From Pseudomonas sp. ACN8 (GTDB taxonomy: Bacteria; Pseudomonadota; Gammaproteobacteria; Pseudomonadales; Pseudomonadaceae), in the NCBI RefSeq assembly GCF_002303925.1, contig NZ_MRCS01000033.1, positions 1 through 64,000 on the forward strand: DNA of 64,000 nucleotides, read 5' to 3'. Of the stretch, positions 37,782 through 47,752 are shown in pieces. How positions within the stretch are numbered: the first letter of the stretch is position 1; every line of letters begins with the position of its first letter. A program made the position numbers and the translations under genes. The notes under the pieces are model-generated. The model searched no databases, was not told the origin of the DNA, and saw only the letters and a list, made by a program, of their open reading frames with translations.

Positions 37782-38192
37782 ATGAACGTGTTGCGCTTTT
37801 GTGCTGCCCCTCTCGTCGCCCTGGCCCTTATTGCATCCGCATCGGCCTTTGCCCATGCCCCTTCGGAAAAAGTTACCGTCCTGCAGGACGAAATGCTGAA
37901 GAACGTCCCTGGTAAAAAAGCGCTGATGATCGAAGTCGATTACCAGCCCGGTCAATCGTCCATCGCCCACAAACACGATGGCACCACCATGGCCTATGTC
38001 ATTTCCGGACAAATCACCTCCCAAGTGAAGGGCCAGCCGGCGAAAACCTACAAGGCCGGTGAGTTCTGGTATGAGCCGGCGGGGTCGGAACACCTTGTGT
38101 CGAAAAACGCCAGCGCGACCAAGCCTGCCAAGTTGCTGGTATTCATGGTTTTGGCCCCGGACGAGAAAGTGTTGATCCCATTGGAACACTGA
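37782..38192 (+). CDS. Exported cupin-domain protein
   Basis: 136 residues. The signal peptide is LVALALIASASAFAHA (cleavage near residue 24). The mature part is one cupin barrel: motif 1 IAHKHDGTTMAYVISGQI with two His ligands, motif 2 AGEFWYEPAGSEHLVSKN with a third. A metal-dependent periplasmic cupin of unknown substrate. Single gene ending in a strong terminator. Confidence 0.87.
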   Translation: MNVLRFCAAPLVALALIASASAFAHAPSEKVTVLQDEMLKNVPGKKALMIEVDYQPGQSSIAHKHDGTTMAYVISGQITSQVKGQPAKTYKAGEFWYEPAGSEHLVSKNASATKPAKLLVFMVLAPDEKVLIPLEH

Positions 38193-38213
38193 TGGCTGAA
38201 CGTACAGCTATAA

Positions 38214-38250
38214 ATAAAAAGGCTCGAATCGTGAATTCGGGCCTTTTTAT
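38214..38250. terminator. Bidirectional-type rho-independent terminator after the cupin gene
   Basis: AAAAAGGCTCGAAT / ATTCGGGCCTTTTT form a stem with A and T tracts at both ends (38216-38249). Confidence 0.9.
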
Positions 38251-38421
38251 TTCCCGACGCAATTAGCCGGAGACTTTTAAACCAAACAAAACTATTGACC
38301 GCCGGATAAGTGCGGACATTGGTTATTTAAATAAATCATCCAGGGTTTAGTCTTGAGTCACCGCCGGCACAGCACCGGCAACTTTAACTTTCGACTAAAG
38401 TTGTTTCACTGGAGAAACACC

Positions 38422-39132
38422 ATGAAACTTGCGCTTGCCAGTACGTTCACCATGGCTGTTGTTTTAACCGGTTGCTCGATTCCCACTGCGCCGACGGCGG
38501 TCTCTTCACTGAGCGGTATCTTTACCGAACCGGTAGGCCGTAGCAGTACTACCCTGATAACCAACGGCAGCCATATCTCGCTGGGTATTGTCTACAGCCA
38601 GAATACCCAGACCAACCGCGCCTATCTTCGGGACTACCAGGCCAACGCCGGAACCGGTTTCGGCCAGAGCCTGCTGGTACAGCCAATCCATGACGCCTAT
38701 GTAACCACCTCCAGGCCGGACATGGCCGTGGACTGGGTCAAGGCCTCCCTGCAGCGGCAATTCGGCTCTGTCACGGTGTACCCGGACATGCAGAGCCTCA
38801 GGGCGGCGAAACCGGATGTGATAGCGGTAATTGACACCCGCAGCCAACTGATGACCTCGCGCAGTTCAGACATACAAGCAGATGTCAGTGCGGTTTTTTA
38901 CGACAAGAACTTTAACTACATCGGTACTGCACAAGGGCATGACGCCAAAGCACTCAGCCCGGTGTGGGCCGACTATAAACGCAGTGAAGAGATAGTTGCG
39001 GACATTAACGAACAACAGAATGTACAAGTCAGGGCGCTGCAAAAGTTTGACCAGTCGCTCAGTAATTTACTGACCAACCCGACAAGTAATGTGTCGATGG
39101 TTGATAATAAATCCAGCCAGAAGTTGTATTGA
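38422..39132 (+). CDS. Predicted outer- or inner-membrane lipoprotein
   Basis: 236 residues with a lipoprotein signal (MKLALASTFTMAVVLTGC, lipid-attached Cys18). The mature part has a region that reads like a small alpha/beta domain (PDVIAVIDTRSQLMTSRSSD ... YDKNFNYIGTAQG). I recognise no family. ATG 38422 has GGAGA upstream. It stands alone between terminators and a REPIN. Confidence 0.75.
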   Translation: MKLALASTFTMAVVLTGCSIPTAPTAVSSLSGIFTEPVGRSSTTLITNGSHISLGIVYSQNTQTNRAYLRDYQANAGTGFGQSLLVQPIHDAYVTTSRPDMAVDWVKASLQRQFGSVTVYPDMQSLRAAKPDVIAVIDTRSQLMTSRSSDIQADVSAVFYDKNFNYIGTAQGHDAKALSPVWADYKRSEEIVADINEQQNVQVRALQKFDQSLSNLLTNPTSNVSMVDNKSSQKLY

Positions 39133-39140
39133 CTTCAATG

Positions 39141-39243
39141 GCCCCATCGCGAGCAGGCTCGCTCCTACAGTGGGCTTCTGTTGTACACAAAATCTGTGTT
39201 CACTGAAGAATGACTGTGGGAGCGAGCCTGCTCGCGATGGGGC
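39141..39243. repeat. REPIN between the lipoprotein gene and gdhB terminator
   Basis: CCCATCGCGAGCAGGCTCGC (39144-39163) faces GCGAGCCTGCTCGCGATGGG (39222-39241), separated by about 58 bases. Confidence 0.88.
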
Positions 39244-39270
39244 CCGGTCAGCCACCACAAAACCCAGGTC

Positions 39271-39304
39271 AAAAAAAACCCGCATCTCTCGATGCGGGTT
39301 TTTT
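39271..39304. terminator. Rho-independent terminator of gdhB
   Basis: AAAAACCCGCAT / ATGCGGGTTTTTT form a strong stem with flanking A and T tracts, 14 bases past the gdhB stop. It can work for both strands. Confidence 0.9.
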
Positions 39305-39317
39305 CATCCAGCGCCTA

Positions 39318-42300
39318 TCAGGCCGCCGGTTCCAGCTCGGCGGCGACTGCGGCAGGCACTACCGCTTGACCGCTCAACGCCAGGTCCAGCAGTTCGCGGT
39401 TGGCCACCGCGTACATGGCGTAGTCGGTGCCGCTGGCGGCACGGATTTCCACCAGCATGACGCGCCAGCGTTCGATCATGCTTTCGTGCTGCGCCATCCA
39501 CAGGGAGAGCCGTGTTTCCACGTCCTGGGTGCCGTCGCCCTGTTGCAGGACCGAGATGGTGATCGCGCGTTGCTGCCAGTCGACGTCATCGCGGAACGCT
39601 TCACGGGCCAGGGCCTGCCAGTTGTTTTCAACCGGCAGAGCGCTGATCTGTTGGATGTACCAGGTGATGTCCAGCGCGCTGCCCACGGCGAAGTAAGCCT
39701 TGGCCACCTCAGCCGGGTCCTGGCCAGTCACGTCGGAAGCCTCGATGATCGGCAGCAGGGTATACAGGTGCGAGGTACCAGCCACCATACGCGCCAGAAG
39801 CTCCGGAACACCGGCTTCGACGTAAGCCTGATAACGGCTCTGCCAGGTTTCACGGATCTCGCCACTGAGCAACTCGTCAAGCTTCAGACCCAACTCCTTC
39901 AGGTGCGGACCGAAGTGGGCGACATCGCGGGCAGCATTCTGCTCATTGCGACGGGCACGCAGGAACCAGCGCGTCGCGCGACGCCCCAGACGCATCAGCT
40001 CGTCCATCAGCTCCAGTTGCACGTCGGCGGAGACCTGGTAGTCCAGGTTCTCGATCTGACGGAACCAGTGCGGGAGATGGAAAATGTCACGCACGATCAC
40101 ATAAGCGCCGGCCACGTTCGCCGGGCTCATGCCGGTCGACTCTTTGAGTCGTTGAACGAAGGTGATGCCCATGTGGTTGACCAGATCGTTGGCGATCTGG
40201 GTGCTGACGATTTCGCGCTTCAGGCGGTGACGACGCATCGCCGCGGAGAACTTGCTCACCAGGGTTGGCGGGAAAGCGGTTTCCATGTCGCGGGTCAGGT
40301 AGTCGTCGTCCGGCACCAGGGAGCCCAGCAACTGCTCCTTGAGGTCGATCTTGCTGTAGGAGATCAGCACCGACAGCTCGGCACGGGTCAGGCCATGGCC
40401 TTCGGCAATGCGCTCGTTGATGGCTTCTTCAGCCGGCAGGAACTCGATGGCGCGATCCAGCTTGCCGCGGCCTTCCAGATCGTTCATCAGGCGCTTGTAT
40501 TCGGCAATCCGCGGCAATGCACGGCGGGCTGCCAGAGACAGGGCCTGAGTCTGCTTGTAGTTGTTGCCCAGCACCAGACCACCGACTTCGTCGGTCATGC
40601 TCGCCAGCAACTCATTACGTTGCTTGTCGGTCATGTCGCCGGCCTGAACCACTTCGTTCAGCAGGATCTTGATGTTCACTTCGTGGTCGGAGCAATCCAC
40701 GCCACCGGCGTTGTCGATGAAGTCGGTGTTGGAACCGCCGCCATTGAGGCCGAACTCGACGCGACCCAGTTGGGTCATGCCCAGGTTACCGCCCTCGCCC
40801 ACGACTTTGCAGCGCAGTTCGTTGCCGTTCACGCGCAGCGCATCGTTGGCCTTGTCGCCGACATCGGCGTGGCTTTCAGTGCTGGCCTTGACGTAAGTAC
40901 CGATACCGCCGTTCCACAGCAGATCCACTGGAGCCTTGAGCAAGGCATTGAGCAGTTCGGTCGGTGTCAGCTTGTCGGCCTTGATGTCGAAGCGTTCCTG
41001 CATTTGCGGGGAAATCGCAATGCTCTTCGCGCTACGGGAGAAAATGCCGCCACCTTCGGACATCAGGCTGGTGTCGTAGTCCGACCAGGCCGAACGTGGC
41101 AGGTCGAACAGGCGCTGACGCTCGGCGAAGCTGCTGGCGGGTTCAGGGTTCGGGTCGATGAAGATGTGCAGGTGGTTGAACGCTGCGACCAGTTGCAGCT
41201 TGTCGGACATCAGCAAGCCGTTACCGAACACGTCGCCGGCCATGTCGCCGACGCCCACCACGGTGATGCTGTCTTCCTGGACATTGATGCCGCGCTCGCG
41301 GAAGTGGCGCTGTACGCCAACCCACGCGCCCTTGGCGGTGATGCCCATTTTCTTGTGGTCGTAACCGGCCGAACCACCGGACGCAAACGCGTCACCCAGC
41401 CAGAAGCCGTAGTCGATGGCGATGCCGTTGGCGATGTCGGAGAAGGTCGCAGTGCCCTTGTCCGCGGCCACCACCAGGTACGGGTCATCGTGGTCATGAC
41501 GCACGACGTTGGCCGGCGGCACCAGGGCGCCGTCTTTCAGGTTGTCGGTGATGTCCAACAAGCCCGAAATGAAGATGCGGTAGCAGGCGATGCCCTCGGC
41601 CGCGATCTCGTCACGGCTGCCGCCCAGTGGCAGGCGACGCGGCAGGAAGCCGCCCTTCGCACCCACCGGCACGATCACCGAGTTCTTCACTTGCTGGGCT
41701 TTTACCAGGCCCAGGACTTCGGTACGGAAGTCTTCTTCACGGTCGGACCAACGCAGGCCTCCGCGAGCCACGTTGCCGAAGCGCAGGTGTACGCCTTCGA
41801 CGCGCGGCGAGTAAACGAAGATTTCGAACTTCGGAACCGGCTTCGGCAGTTCAGGAATCAAGTGCGGGTTGAACTTGAAGCTGAAATACGACTTGTTATG
41901 GCCGTTGGCGTCGGTCTGGTAGAAGTTGGTGCGCAGGGTGGCCTTGATCAGGTCCAGGTAGCGACGCAGGATGCGGTCTTCGTTCAGTACCTGGACGTCG
42001 TCCAGGGCGCTGAGGATCGCGTGTTCCAGGCGTTGCTGCTTGTCATCCAGATCGTCGCCGGTCAGCTTGCGCGCCAGGTAGAAACGGGTCTTGAACAACC
42101 GGGTCAGCTCGCGAGCGATGTCGGTGTGGTTGTTCAGGGTGCTGGCGATGTAGCCCAGGTCGAAGCCCAGACGAATCTGCTTCATGTAGCGGGCGTAGGC
42201 ACGCAGCAGCGCAACGTCGCGCCATGGCAGGCCGGCGGTCAGCACCAGACGGTTGAACGCGTCGTTCTCGGCTTCGCCACGCACGATGTGGACAAAGGCG

Positions 42301-44213
42301 TCCTGCAGCGTGTCGTTGAGTTGCTGGATGTCGAGTTCCAGGCCTTCGGCGGCAGTGAACGCGAAGTCGTGAATCCAGAACTCGCGGCCACTGTTGTGGC
42401 GCAGGCGGTACGGGAACTCACCCAGCACGCGCAGGCCGAGGTTTTCCAGGATCGGCAGCACGTCGGACAGCGCCAGCGGGGTATCGGCGTGGTACAGCTT
42501 GCAGTGCAGCATGCGCTGGCCGGACACCTGGCCCAGCGGCTGGTAGAAGCTCATCACCAGCGGATTTTTTTCGTTCAGGCTCAGCAGATGCTGCATATCG
42601 ACCACAGCCGAATGCGCTGCGAAACGCTCGCGGTAACCGGCCGGGAAGCCTTTCGGGAAGTCGGCCAGCACGTTGGTGCCATGGGCTTCACCGAAGCTTT
42701 CAACAGTCAGGGCGGCGTAGTCGTCCTGCCAGCTGCGGCAGGCCTGCACCACTTCTTTTTCCAGCAGCAGCGGGTCGATGTCGAGGCGGTTTTTCGGGTC
42801 GACGCGCAGGATCAGTTGCACGCGGGCCAGCACGGACTCGGAGAAGAAGGTCCAGAACTCGCAATCGGTCGCTTTCAGGCGATCCATCAGCACTTGCTGG
42901 ATCTTCTGGCGCACTTCGGTGGAATAGATGTCGCGCGGCACGTAGGCCAGGCAGTAGCAGAAACGACCGTACGGATCTTTGCGCAGGAACACGCGAATCT
43001 TGTTGCGTTCCTGGATCTGCACGATCGACATCACGGTGCTGAACAGCTCGTCCACCGGGGTCTGGAACAGATCGTCGCGCGGCAGCACTTCGAGCACCTG
43101 TGCCAGTTCCTTGCCCAGGTGAGCCTTGGCCTGGAAGCCGGAGCGGCGTTCGATTTCCTCGACCTTGCGGCGGATGTACGGGATGACCCGCACGCTCTCG
43201 CCATACACCGACGAGGTGTACAGGCCCATGAAACGGCATTCCTTGATGACCTTGCCGTCGGCGTCGATTTCGCGGATCGACACGAAATCCGGGTAAGCCG
43301 GACGGTGGACACGGCTTGGGTGCGAAGCCTTGGCGAACGACAGCAGGGTCGGTTCGCGCAGGTAGTTCACGGCGTAGTCTTCGATACGCAGGTCATCGTA
43401 GGTCAGACCGGTACGCAGCAGCTTGGTCAGGCCAAGGAAGGAGTCCTTGTCATAAACAATGTGGCCGCCATCGGCTTCATCGCTGACCACAAACTCTTCG
43501 TAGCCGAGGAAGGTGAAGTGGTTACCCACCAGCCATCCCAGGAAGCTCTTTATTTCGCTCTTCTCATCGCCATCGACGGCGAACCGGCTGTTGTCCAGCA
43601 TGGTCAGGATGTCCTGGACCTTGGCCTTCATCGGCTCGAAATCACCGACGGCCACGCGGACTTCACCGAGCACCTGCTCCAGCTCTTTGCTCAGCACATT
43701 GAGTTCGGCGGTGTTGGCGCAGCGGTCAATTTCCAGGTACATCAGCGACTCTTGCTGAATGTCGTCGCCCTGGGTGCCTTTAGGCAGGATTTCCAGCAAC
43801 TCGCCCTTGCTGCCACGACGCACGCTCAGCACGGTGGTTTGCAGGGTATGGATGCTGTAGCCGCGGCGGTTCAGCTCGGTACGCACCGAGTCCACCAGGA
43901 AAGGCAGGTCGTGGTGCAGCACTTCGACCGCGGTGTGGGTCGACTGCCAGCCGTGGCGTTCGTAATCGGGGTTGTAGACGCGCACTTGCGGCTGCGCGTG
44001 ATCGAAGCGCTCAAGCAGGCGCCATGCAGAAAGGGTGCAACCAGCAAGGTCGGACAACCGACGCTGGGTCAGCTCGTCAAGGGAAATGATGCCGAAGAAT
44101 TGTTCAGCGAACAGCGCCACTTGTGGCAGTGCCTGTTCACTGATGTGCTGCGCCAGTGCCGCTTGCAGTTGGTGCTGGAAGTCGGCTTTGCTGGCTGCGG
44201 TGAAGAACGCCAT
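39318..44213 (-). CDS. gdhB: NAD-specific glutamate dehydrogenase, large (180 kDa) class
   Basis: 1631 residues, the full length of the large NAD-GDH family, which converts glutamate to 2-oxoglutarate and ammonium in amino-acid catabolism (arginine use in P. aeruginosa). The N-terminal 650 residues carry ACT-like regulatory regions. The catalytic domain includes RGGLRWSDREEDFRTEVLGL and the substrate-binding VPVGAKGGFLPRRL, with SGLLDITDN and VGVGDMAGDVFGNGLL for the dinucleotide-binding part. The C-terminal helical region ends RRNEQNAARD and beyond. ATG 44213 gives MAFFTAASKADFQHQLQ. The gene is monocistronic; the 514-base upstream region holds no other gene. Confidence 0.95.
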   Translation of the reverse strand: MAFFTAASKADFQHQLQAALAQHISEQALPQVALFAEQFFGIISLDELTQRRLSDLAGCTLSAWRLLERFDHAQPQVRVYNPDYERHGWQSTHTAVEVLHHDLPFLVDSVRTELNRRGYSIHTLQTTVLSVRRGSKGELLEILPKGTQGDDIQQESLMYLEIDRCANTAELNVLSKELEQVLGEVRVAVGDFEPMKAKVQDILTMLDNSRFAVDGDEKSEIKSFLGWLVGNHFTFLGYEEFVVSDEADGGHIVYDKDSFLGLTKLLRTGLTYDDLRIEDYAVNYLREPTLLSFAKASHPSRVHRPAYPDFVSIREIDADGKVIKECRFMGLYTSSVYGESVRVIPYIRRKVEEIERRSGFQAKAHLGKELAQVLEVLPRDDLFQTPVDELFSTVMSIVQIQERNKIRVFLRKDPYGRFCYCLAYVPRDIYSTEVRQKIQQVLMDRLKATDCEFWTFFSESVLARVQLILRVDPKNRLDIDPLLLEKEVVQACRSWQDDYAALTVESFGEAHGTNVLADFPKGFPAGYRERFAAHSAVVDMQHLLSLNEKNPLVMSFYQPLGQVSGQRMLHCKLYHADTPLALSDVLPILENLGLRVLGEFPYRLRHNSGREFWIHDFAFTAAEGLELDIQQLNDTLQDAFVHIVRGEAENDAFNRLVLTAGLPWRDVALLRAYARYMKQIRLGFDLGYIASTLNNHTDIARELTRLFKTRFYLARKLTGDDLDDKQQRLEHAILSALDDVQVLNEDRILRRYLDLIKATLRTNFYQTDANGHNKSYFSFKFNPHLIPELPKPVPKFEIFVYSPRVEGVHLRFGNVARGGLRWSDREEDFRTEVLGLVKAQQVKNSVIVPVGAKGGFLPRRLPLGGSRDEIAAEGIACYRIFISGLLDITDNLKDGALVPPANVVRHDHDDPYLVVAADKGTATFSDIANGIAIDYGFWLGDAFASGGSAGYDHKKMGITAKGAWVGVQRHFRERGINVQEDSITVVGVGDMAGDVFGNGLLMSDKLQLVAAFNHLHIFIDPNPEPASSFAERQRLFDLPRSAWSDYDTSLMSEGGGIFSRSAKSIAISPQMQERFDIKADKLTPTELLNALLKAPVDLLWNGGIGTYVKASTESHADVGDKANDALRVNGNELRCKVVGEGGNLGMTQLGRVEFGLNGGGSNTDFIDNAGGVDCSDHEVNIKILLNEVVQAGDMTDKQRNELLASMTDEVGGLVLGNNYKQTQALSLAARRALPRIAEYKRLMNDLEGRGKLDRAIEFLPAEEAINERIAEGHGLTRAELSVLISYSKIDLKEQLLGSLVPDDDYLTRDMETAFPPTLVSKFSAAMRRHRLKREIVSTQIANDLVNHMGITFVQRLKESTGMSPANVAGAYVIVRDIFHLPHWFRQIENLDYQVSADVQLELMDELMRLGRRATRWFLRARRNEQNAARDVAHFGPHLKELGLKLDELLSGEIRETWQSRYQAYVEAGVPELLARMVAGTSHLYTLLPIIEASDVTGQDPAEVAKAYFAVGSALDITWYIQQISALPVENNWQALAREAFRDDVDWQQRAITISVLQQGDGTQDVETRLSLWMAQHESMIERWRVMLVEIRAASGTDYAMYAVANRELLDLALSGQAVVPAAVAAELEPAA

Positions 44214-44727
44214 CTGTGGTACTCCGCTTGGGCTTGTTATTGATGGAAGCGTCGCGCGAAACCCCTTTCGGGGCTACGTTTCAAAGCTAGCCGTCACCCG
44301 GTTCCTGATTCTCGGGCAGAGGAAACAGGGTGACAGGTGGGTGAAGCTGGACGAGACACTCAGGTCACATTCACCTTCCGTGAATGGGCATCTGCAAAAA
44401 CGACTGGACTGCGTGCAGCGCAATGTCTTTACGGGTGCTCATCCGTTGCGCAGCTTAACCAGTGCGGCAAGGCCCGTGCTTGCGGTGCTGCGACATATTC
44501 GGTCATCGGAACGCAGCTCAAGGCATGCGCATCGAACAACACTAGCATTTGCACAGGAAAATGACGGTTTTCCGTCCGGTTTTACGGGACATTCGTACCA
44601 GAAATGACCAGTAACACTCTGTCCGCCCACGACCCGGTCATCGACACTCAACCAAGCAGAAATGTGCGCGGGCTGGCAGAATCGCCCTTTGCTGCGTTTA
44701 CCACGCCCGTCGAGCCAGGAATTTCCC
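44214..44727. other. Non-coding stretch upstream of gdhB
   Basis: I see no gene. A small hairpin TTCAC-CTTCC-GTGAA lies at 44370-44384. The region must contain the gdhB promoter and that of the small acidic protein gene, but no boxes are clear. Confidence 0.4.
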
Positions 44728-45081
44728 ATGAAAATGAAAACCGCCCTCTTGATCGTCAACCCTTGCGACGACGAAGAAGACAACATGGCCATGCTGTGCT
44801 GCCACAGCGAACAGGGCGAAATGTTCCTGATGAGCCGCTACCCCGATGAAGACGAGCTGGAAATCACCCTCGACGGCGAGCCTTCGACCCTTGATGGCGT
44901 GAAAGTCACCCTCAGCCCTTCCCTGCTGAAGATCGAAATTGCTGCGGCGGATGCCGATGCGCTGAATGGGGATGATGTGCTGGAAATCACCTTCGACCCG
45001 GACATGGTGGATCTGACTGAAGTGGAAGAGACCTTGCAGAACATCCTCAAGGGCACCGGGACTTATATCAGTCAGCTCTGA
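44728..45081 (+). CDS. Small acidic protein of unknown function
   Basis: 117 residues, strongly acidic (NPCDDEEDNMAMLCC, YPDEDELEITLDGEPSTLDG), predicted beta-rich, no signal peptide. ATG 44728 was chosen because CAGGAA precedes it. It carries a Cys pair (CC) near residue 25. I recognise no family. It is followed by a REPIN and then the second MoxR operon. Confidence 0.7.
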   Translation: MKMKTALLIVNPCDDEEDNMAMLCCHSEQGEMFLMSRYPDEDELEITLDGEPSTLDGVKVTLSPSLLKIEIAAADADALNGDDVLEITFDPDMVDLTEVEETLQNILKGTGTYISQL

Positions 45082-45099
45082 CAGCGTCCGGACGAGCCT

Positions 45100-45171
45100 C
45101 TTCGCGAGCAGGCTCGCTCCTACAATTGATTGTCGTACACCGTCAATGTAGGAGTGAGCCTGCTCGCGATG
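45100..45171. repeat. REPIN upstream of the second MoxR operon
   Basis: CTTCGCGAGCAGGCTCGCTC (45100-45119) faces TAGGAGTGAGCCTGCTCGCG (45149-45168), with a 29-base spacer. Confidence 0.88.
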
Positions 45172-45351
45172 GGGCCGGCACAGCCACCCAGCCACTCCCC
45201 TGCTACAAAAATCCAGCAATTGCCCCAACCATTTCCCGCACTTTGCGCAAAATGCCGTTAGTCGCCGCCCCCCGCGATGGATTAAAGTAACGCCCCCAGC
45301 CCTGGCGTATTTCCAACGTCCTCGGCCACCCTTTTGCAGGAACAGTCATCG

Positions 45352-46311
45352 ATGGAACATCGTGAAGCGCTGCTGGCGCTGCGAACCTTTCTTTCAACGC
45401 AGATTCTCGGCCAGGAAAAGCTCATCGAGCGCTTGCTCATCGCCCTGCTCGCCGACGGCCATATGCTGGTCGAGGGGGCTCCCGGCCTGGCCAAGACCAA
45501 GGCCATCAAAGAACTTGCCGAAGGCATCGAAGCTCAGTTCCACCGCATCCAGTTCACCCCCGACCTGTTGCCGGCCGACATTACCGGCACGGAAATCTAC
45601 CGCCCGGAAACCGGCAGCTTCGTGTTCCAGCAAGGCCCGATCTTCCACAACCTCGTGTTGGCGGATGAAATCAACCGTGCCCCGGCCAAGGTCCAGTCAG
45701 CCTTGCTCGAAGCCATGGGCGAGCGGCAAGTCAGTGTCGGGCGCAGCACCTATGAGCTGTCGCCGCTGTTCCTGGTGATGGCCACGCAGAACCCGATCGA
45801 GCAGGAAGGCACCTACCCGCTGCCGGAAGCCCAGCTCGACCGCTTCCTGATGCACGTGAAGATCGGTTTCCCGGACGCGACGGTTGAACGCAAGATCCTG
45901 CAACAGGCCCGTGGCGAAGCGCTCAACGGCGAAGCGAAGCCTGAGCGTCGGGTGACTCAACAGACGATTTTTGTCGCGCGCAAGGAAATCCTCGGTCTGT
46001 ACATGGCCGACGCCGTGGAGGAATACCTGGTGCAGCTGGTCATGGCCACTCGCACCCCGGCCAAGTTCGATCCGGAGATGGCCGAGTGGATCGCCTACGG
46101 CGCCAGCCCCCGCGGTTCGATTGCCCTGGACCGCTGCGCCCGCGCCCACGCCTGGCTGGCCGGACGCGATTTCGTCAGCCCCGAGGATATCCAGGCCGTG
46201 CTGTTCGACGTGCTGCGCCATCGCATCATACTTTCCTTTGAAGCCGAAGCCGCTGGCATCGATCAGGACCGTGTGGTCCAGCGGATTCTCGACGTCGTAG
46301 CCGTCGCTTGA
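45352..46311 (+). CDS. MoxR-family AAA+ ATPase, second cluster
   Basis: 319 residues. The Walker A region is EGAPGLAKTKAIKELAEGIE, Walker B LVLADEINRAPAKVQSALLE, sensor 1 MATQNPIEQEGTYPLPEAQL; the lid ends SPRGSIALDRCARAHAWLAG. It heads a five-partner operon in the same order as the cluster at 12977-19467. ATG 45352 follows CAGGAA at about ten bases. It is expected to act as a chaperone ATPase for its downstream VWA proteins. Confidence 0.92.
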   Translation: MEHREALLALRTFLSTQILGQEKLIERLLIALLADGHMLVEGAPGLAKTKAIKELAEGIEAQFHRIQFTPDLLPADITGTEIYRPETGSFVFQQGPIFHNLVLADEINRAPAKVQSALLEAMGERQVSVGRSTYELSPLFLVMATQNPIEQEGTYPLPEAQLDRFLMHVKIGFPDATVERKILQQARGEALNGEAKPERRVTQQTIFVARKEILGLYMADAVEEYLVQLVMATRTPAKFDPEMAEWIAYGASPRGSIALDRCARAHAWLAGRDFVSPEDIQAVLFDVLRHRIILSFEAEAAGIDQDRVVQRILDVVAVA

Positions 46312-46316
46312 CCCCG

Positions 46317-47261
46317 ATGAACGCCAGCCTGCCGCCCGAGCCGGGCATCCGCGTCAGCCTCGCCGACCTGATCGAGATGCGCCATCGCGTGCGCGAAGTG
46401 CAGCTGTTTTCCACGCCGAGCCAACGCAGCCCGCTGATCGGCCTGCACCATTCCAAATTGCGCGGGCGTGGCGTCGACTTCGATCAGGTGCGGGTCTATC
46501 AGGCCGGCGACGATGTGCGCACCATTGACTGGCGCGTGACTGCGCGTACCCAGGAGCCACACACCAAGCTGTTCCACGAAGAACGTGAGCGGCCGATTTT
46601 CATCATGGTCGAACAAAGCCGCCGGCTGTTTTTCGGTTCGGGCCTGATGTTCAAGTCGGTGCTCGCCGCCCAGGCCGCGAGCCTGATCGGTTGGGCGGCC
46701 CTGGGGCACAACGACCGGGTCGGCGGCCTGGTGTATGGCGACAATGTGCATTACGAAATCAAGCCTCGGCGCAGCAAGCAAAGCCTGCTGCAGTTGCTCA
46801 ACCGGCTGGTGCGGGTCAACCAGTCGCTGACCACCGAAGGCGAACCGGACCGCGACGCCTTCGGTATCGCCCTGCGCCGCGCCCGGGAAGTGTCACGCCC
46901 GGGCAGTCTGGTGATCGTGATTTGCGATGAACGCGCCCTGTCGGACAGTGCCGAGCAACAGCTGAGCCTGTTATCGCGCCATTGCGACCTGTTGCTGCTG
47001 CCGCTGTCCGATCCGCTGGATCATGCCCTGCCCGCCGCCGGCCTTTTACGTTTCGCCGAGCGCGGTGCGCAACTGGAGCTCGACACGCTGAATTTCGACC
47101 TGCGCCAGACCTACCGGGCCCAGGCCGAAGCACGCATCGCTCGCTGGGAGCTGCTCGCGCAAAAACTGCGGGTGCTGATGATGCCCCTGAGCACCCAGAG
47201 CGAGATGGTCGAGCAATTGCGCGAATACCTGAACCCACAGAATGCGGGGAAAGGTCGATGA
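46317..47261 (+). CDS. DUF58 domain protein, second cluster
   Basis: 314 residues with the family core GDDVRTIDWRVTARTQEP and LFHEERERPIFIMVEQS. As in the first cluster, the VWA-like fold lacks DxSxS (VEQSRR). ATG 46317 was chosen; an in-frame TTG at 46308 overlaps the moxR stop and would add three residues. It is identical in length to its paralogue. Confidence 0.9.
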   Translation: MNASLPPEPGIRVSLADLIEMRHRVREVQLFSTPSQRSPLIGLHHSKLRGRGVDFDQVRVYQAGDDVRTIDWRVTARTQEPHTKLFHEERERPIFIMVEQSRRLFFGSGLMFKSVLAAQAASLIGWAALGHNDRVGGLVYGDNVHYEIKPRRSKQSLLQLLNRLVRVNQSLTTEGEPDRDAFGIALRRAREVSRPGSLVIVICDERALSDSAEQQLSLLSRHCDLLLLPLSDPLDHALPAAGLLRFAERGAQLELDTLNFDLRQTYRAQAEARIARWELLAQKLRVLMMPLSTQSEMVEQLREYLNPQNAGKGR

Positions 47262-47752
47262 GCAGCCTTGACCAACTGCAACCACTGATATCCCCGCCAC
47301 CGGTGGAGTTCTGGCCTCCGGCACCGGGTTGGTGGCTGCTGCTTCTGTTGGTGCCACTGATCGGTTTTGGCCTGTGGAAGCTGCGGCACTTCATTCCACG
47401 CAAACGCCCGGTGGTACGCGCCGAACAGCCGCTGGACCCGGTGCGCCTGGCCGCCCTGGCCGAGCTGGCCTTGATGCCCAAACCCTACGACGGTGCGCCG
47501 GCCGGTGCCTGGCTGCAGCAACTCAACGGTTTACTCAAGCGCCTGTGCCGCAACCACTACCCCTACAGCCAGAGCCACACCCTCAACGGCCGCAAGTGGC
47601 TGGCATTCCTCGACAATCGGTGTCCGGCAGCCGGGCTGACCCGCTGGATGGTGCTGGTCGAAGGCGCCTACAAACCCGAATGCAAACTCGACGACAAGGC
47701 CATCGCCGGCCTGACCCAGGCCGTCGACACATGGATTCGCAAGCATGTTTGA
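47258..47752 (+). CDS. DUF4381 single-pass membrane protein, second cluster
   Basis: 164 residues: a helix at about 22-42 (GWWLLLLLVPLIGFGLWKLR), then a helical cytosolic part with LLKRLCRNHYPYSQSHTLNG and RKWLAFLDNRC. This is the uninterrupted form of the family and shows where the REPIN entered the first-cluster copy. Start overlaps the DUF58 stop by 4 bases. Confidence 0.87.
   Translation: MSSLDQLQPLISPPPVEFWPPAPGWWLLLLLVPLIGFGLWKLRHFIPRKRPVVRAEQPLDPVRLAALAELALMPKPYDGAPAGAWLQQLNGLLKRLCRNHYPYSQSHTLNGRKWLAFLDNRCPAAGLTRWMVLVEGAYKPECKLDDKAIAGLTQAVDTWIRKHV

Noticed and set aside
39210..44243. A 1677-codon open frame on the plus strand, antisense to gdhB
   Set aside because: It mirrors gdhB exactly. 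Its translation is His/Gln/Val-rich low-complexity protein without domains, the expected result of high-GC codon use. gdhB on the other strand has full family similarity.
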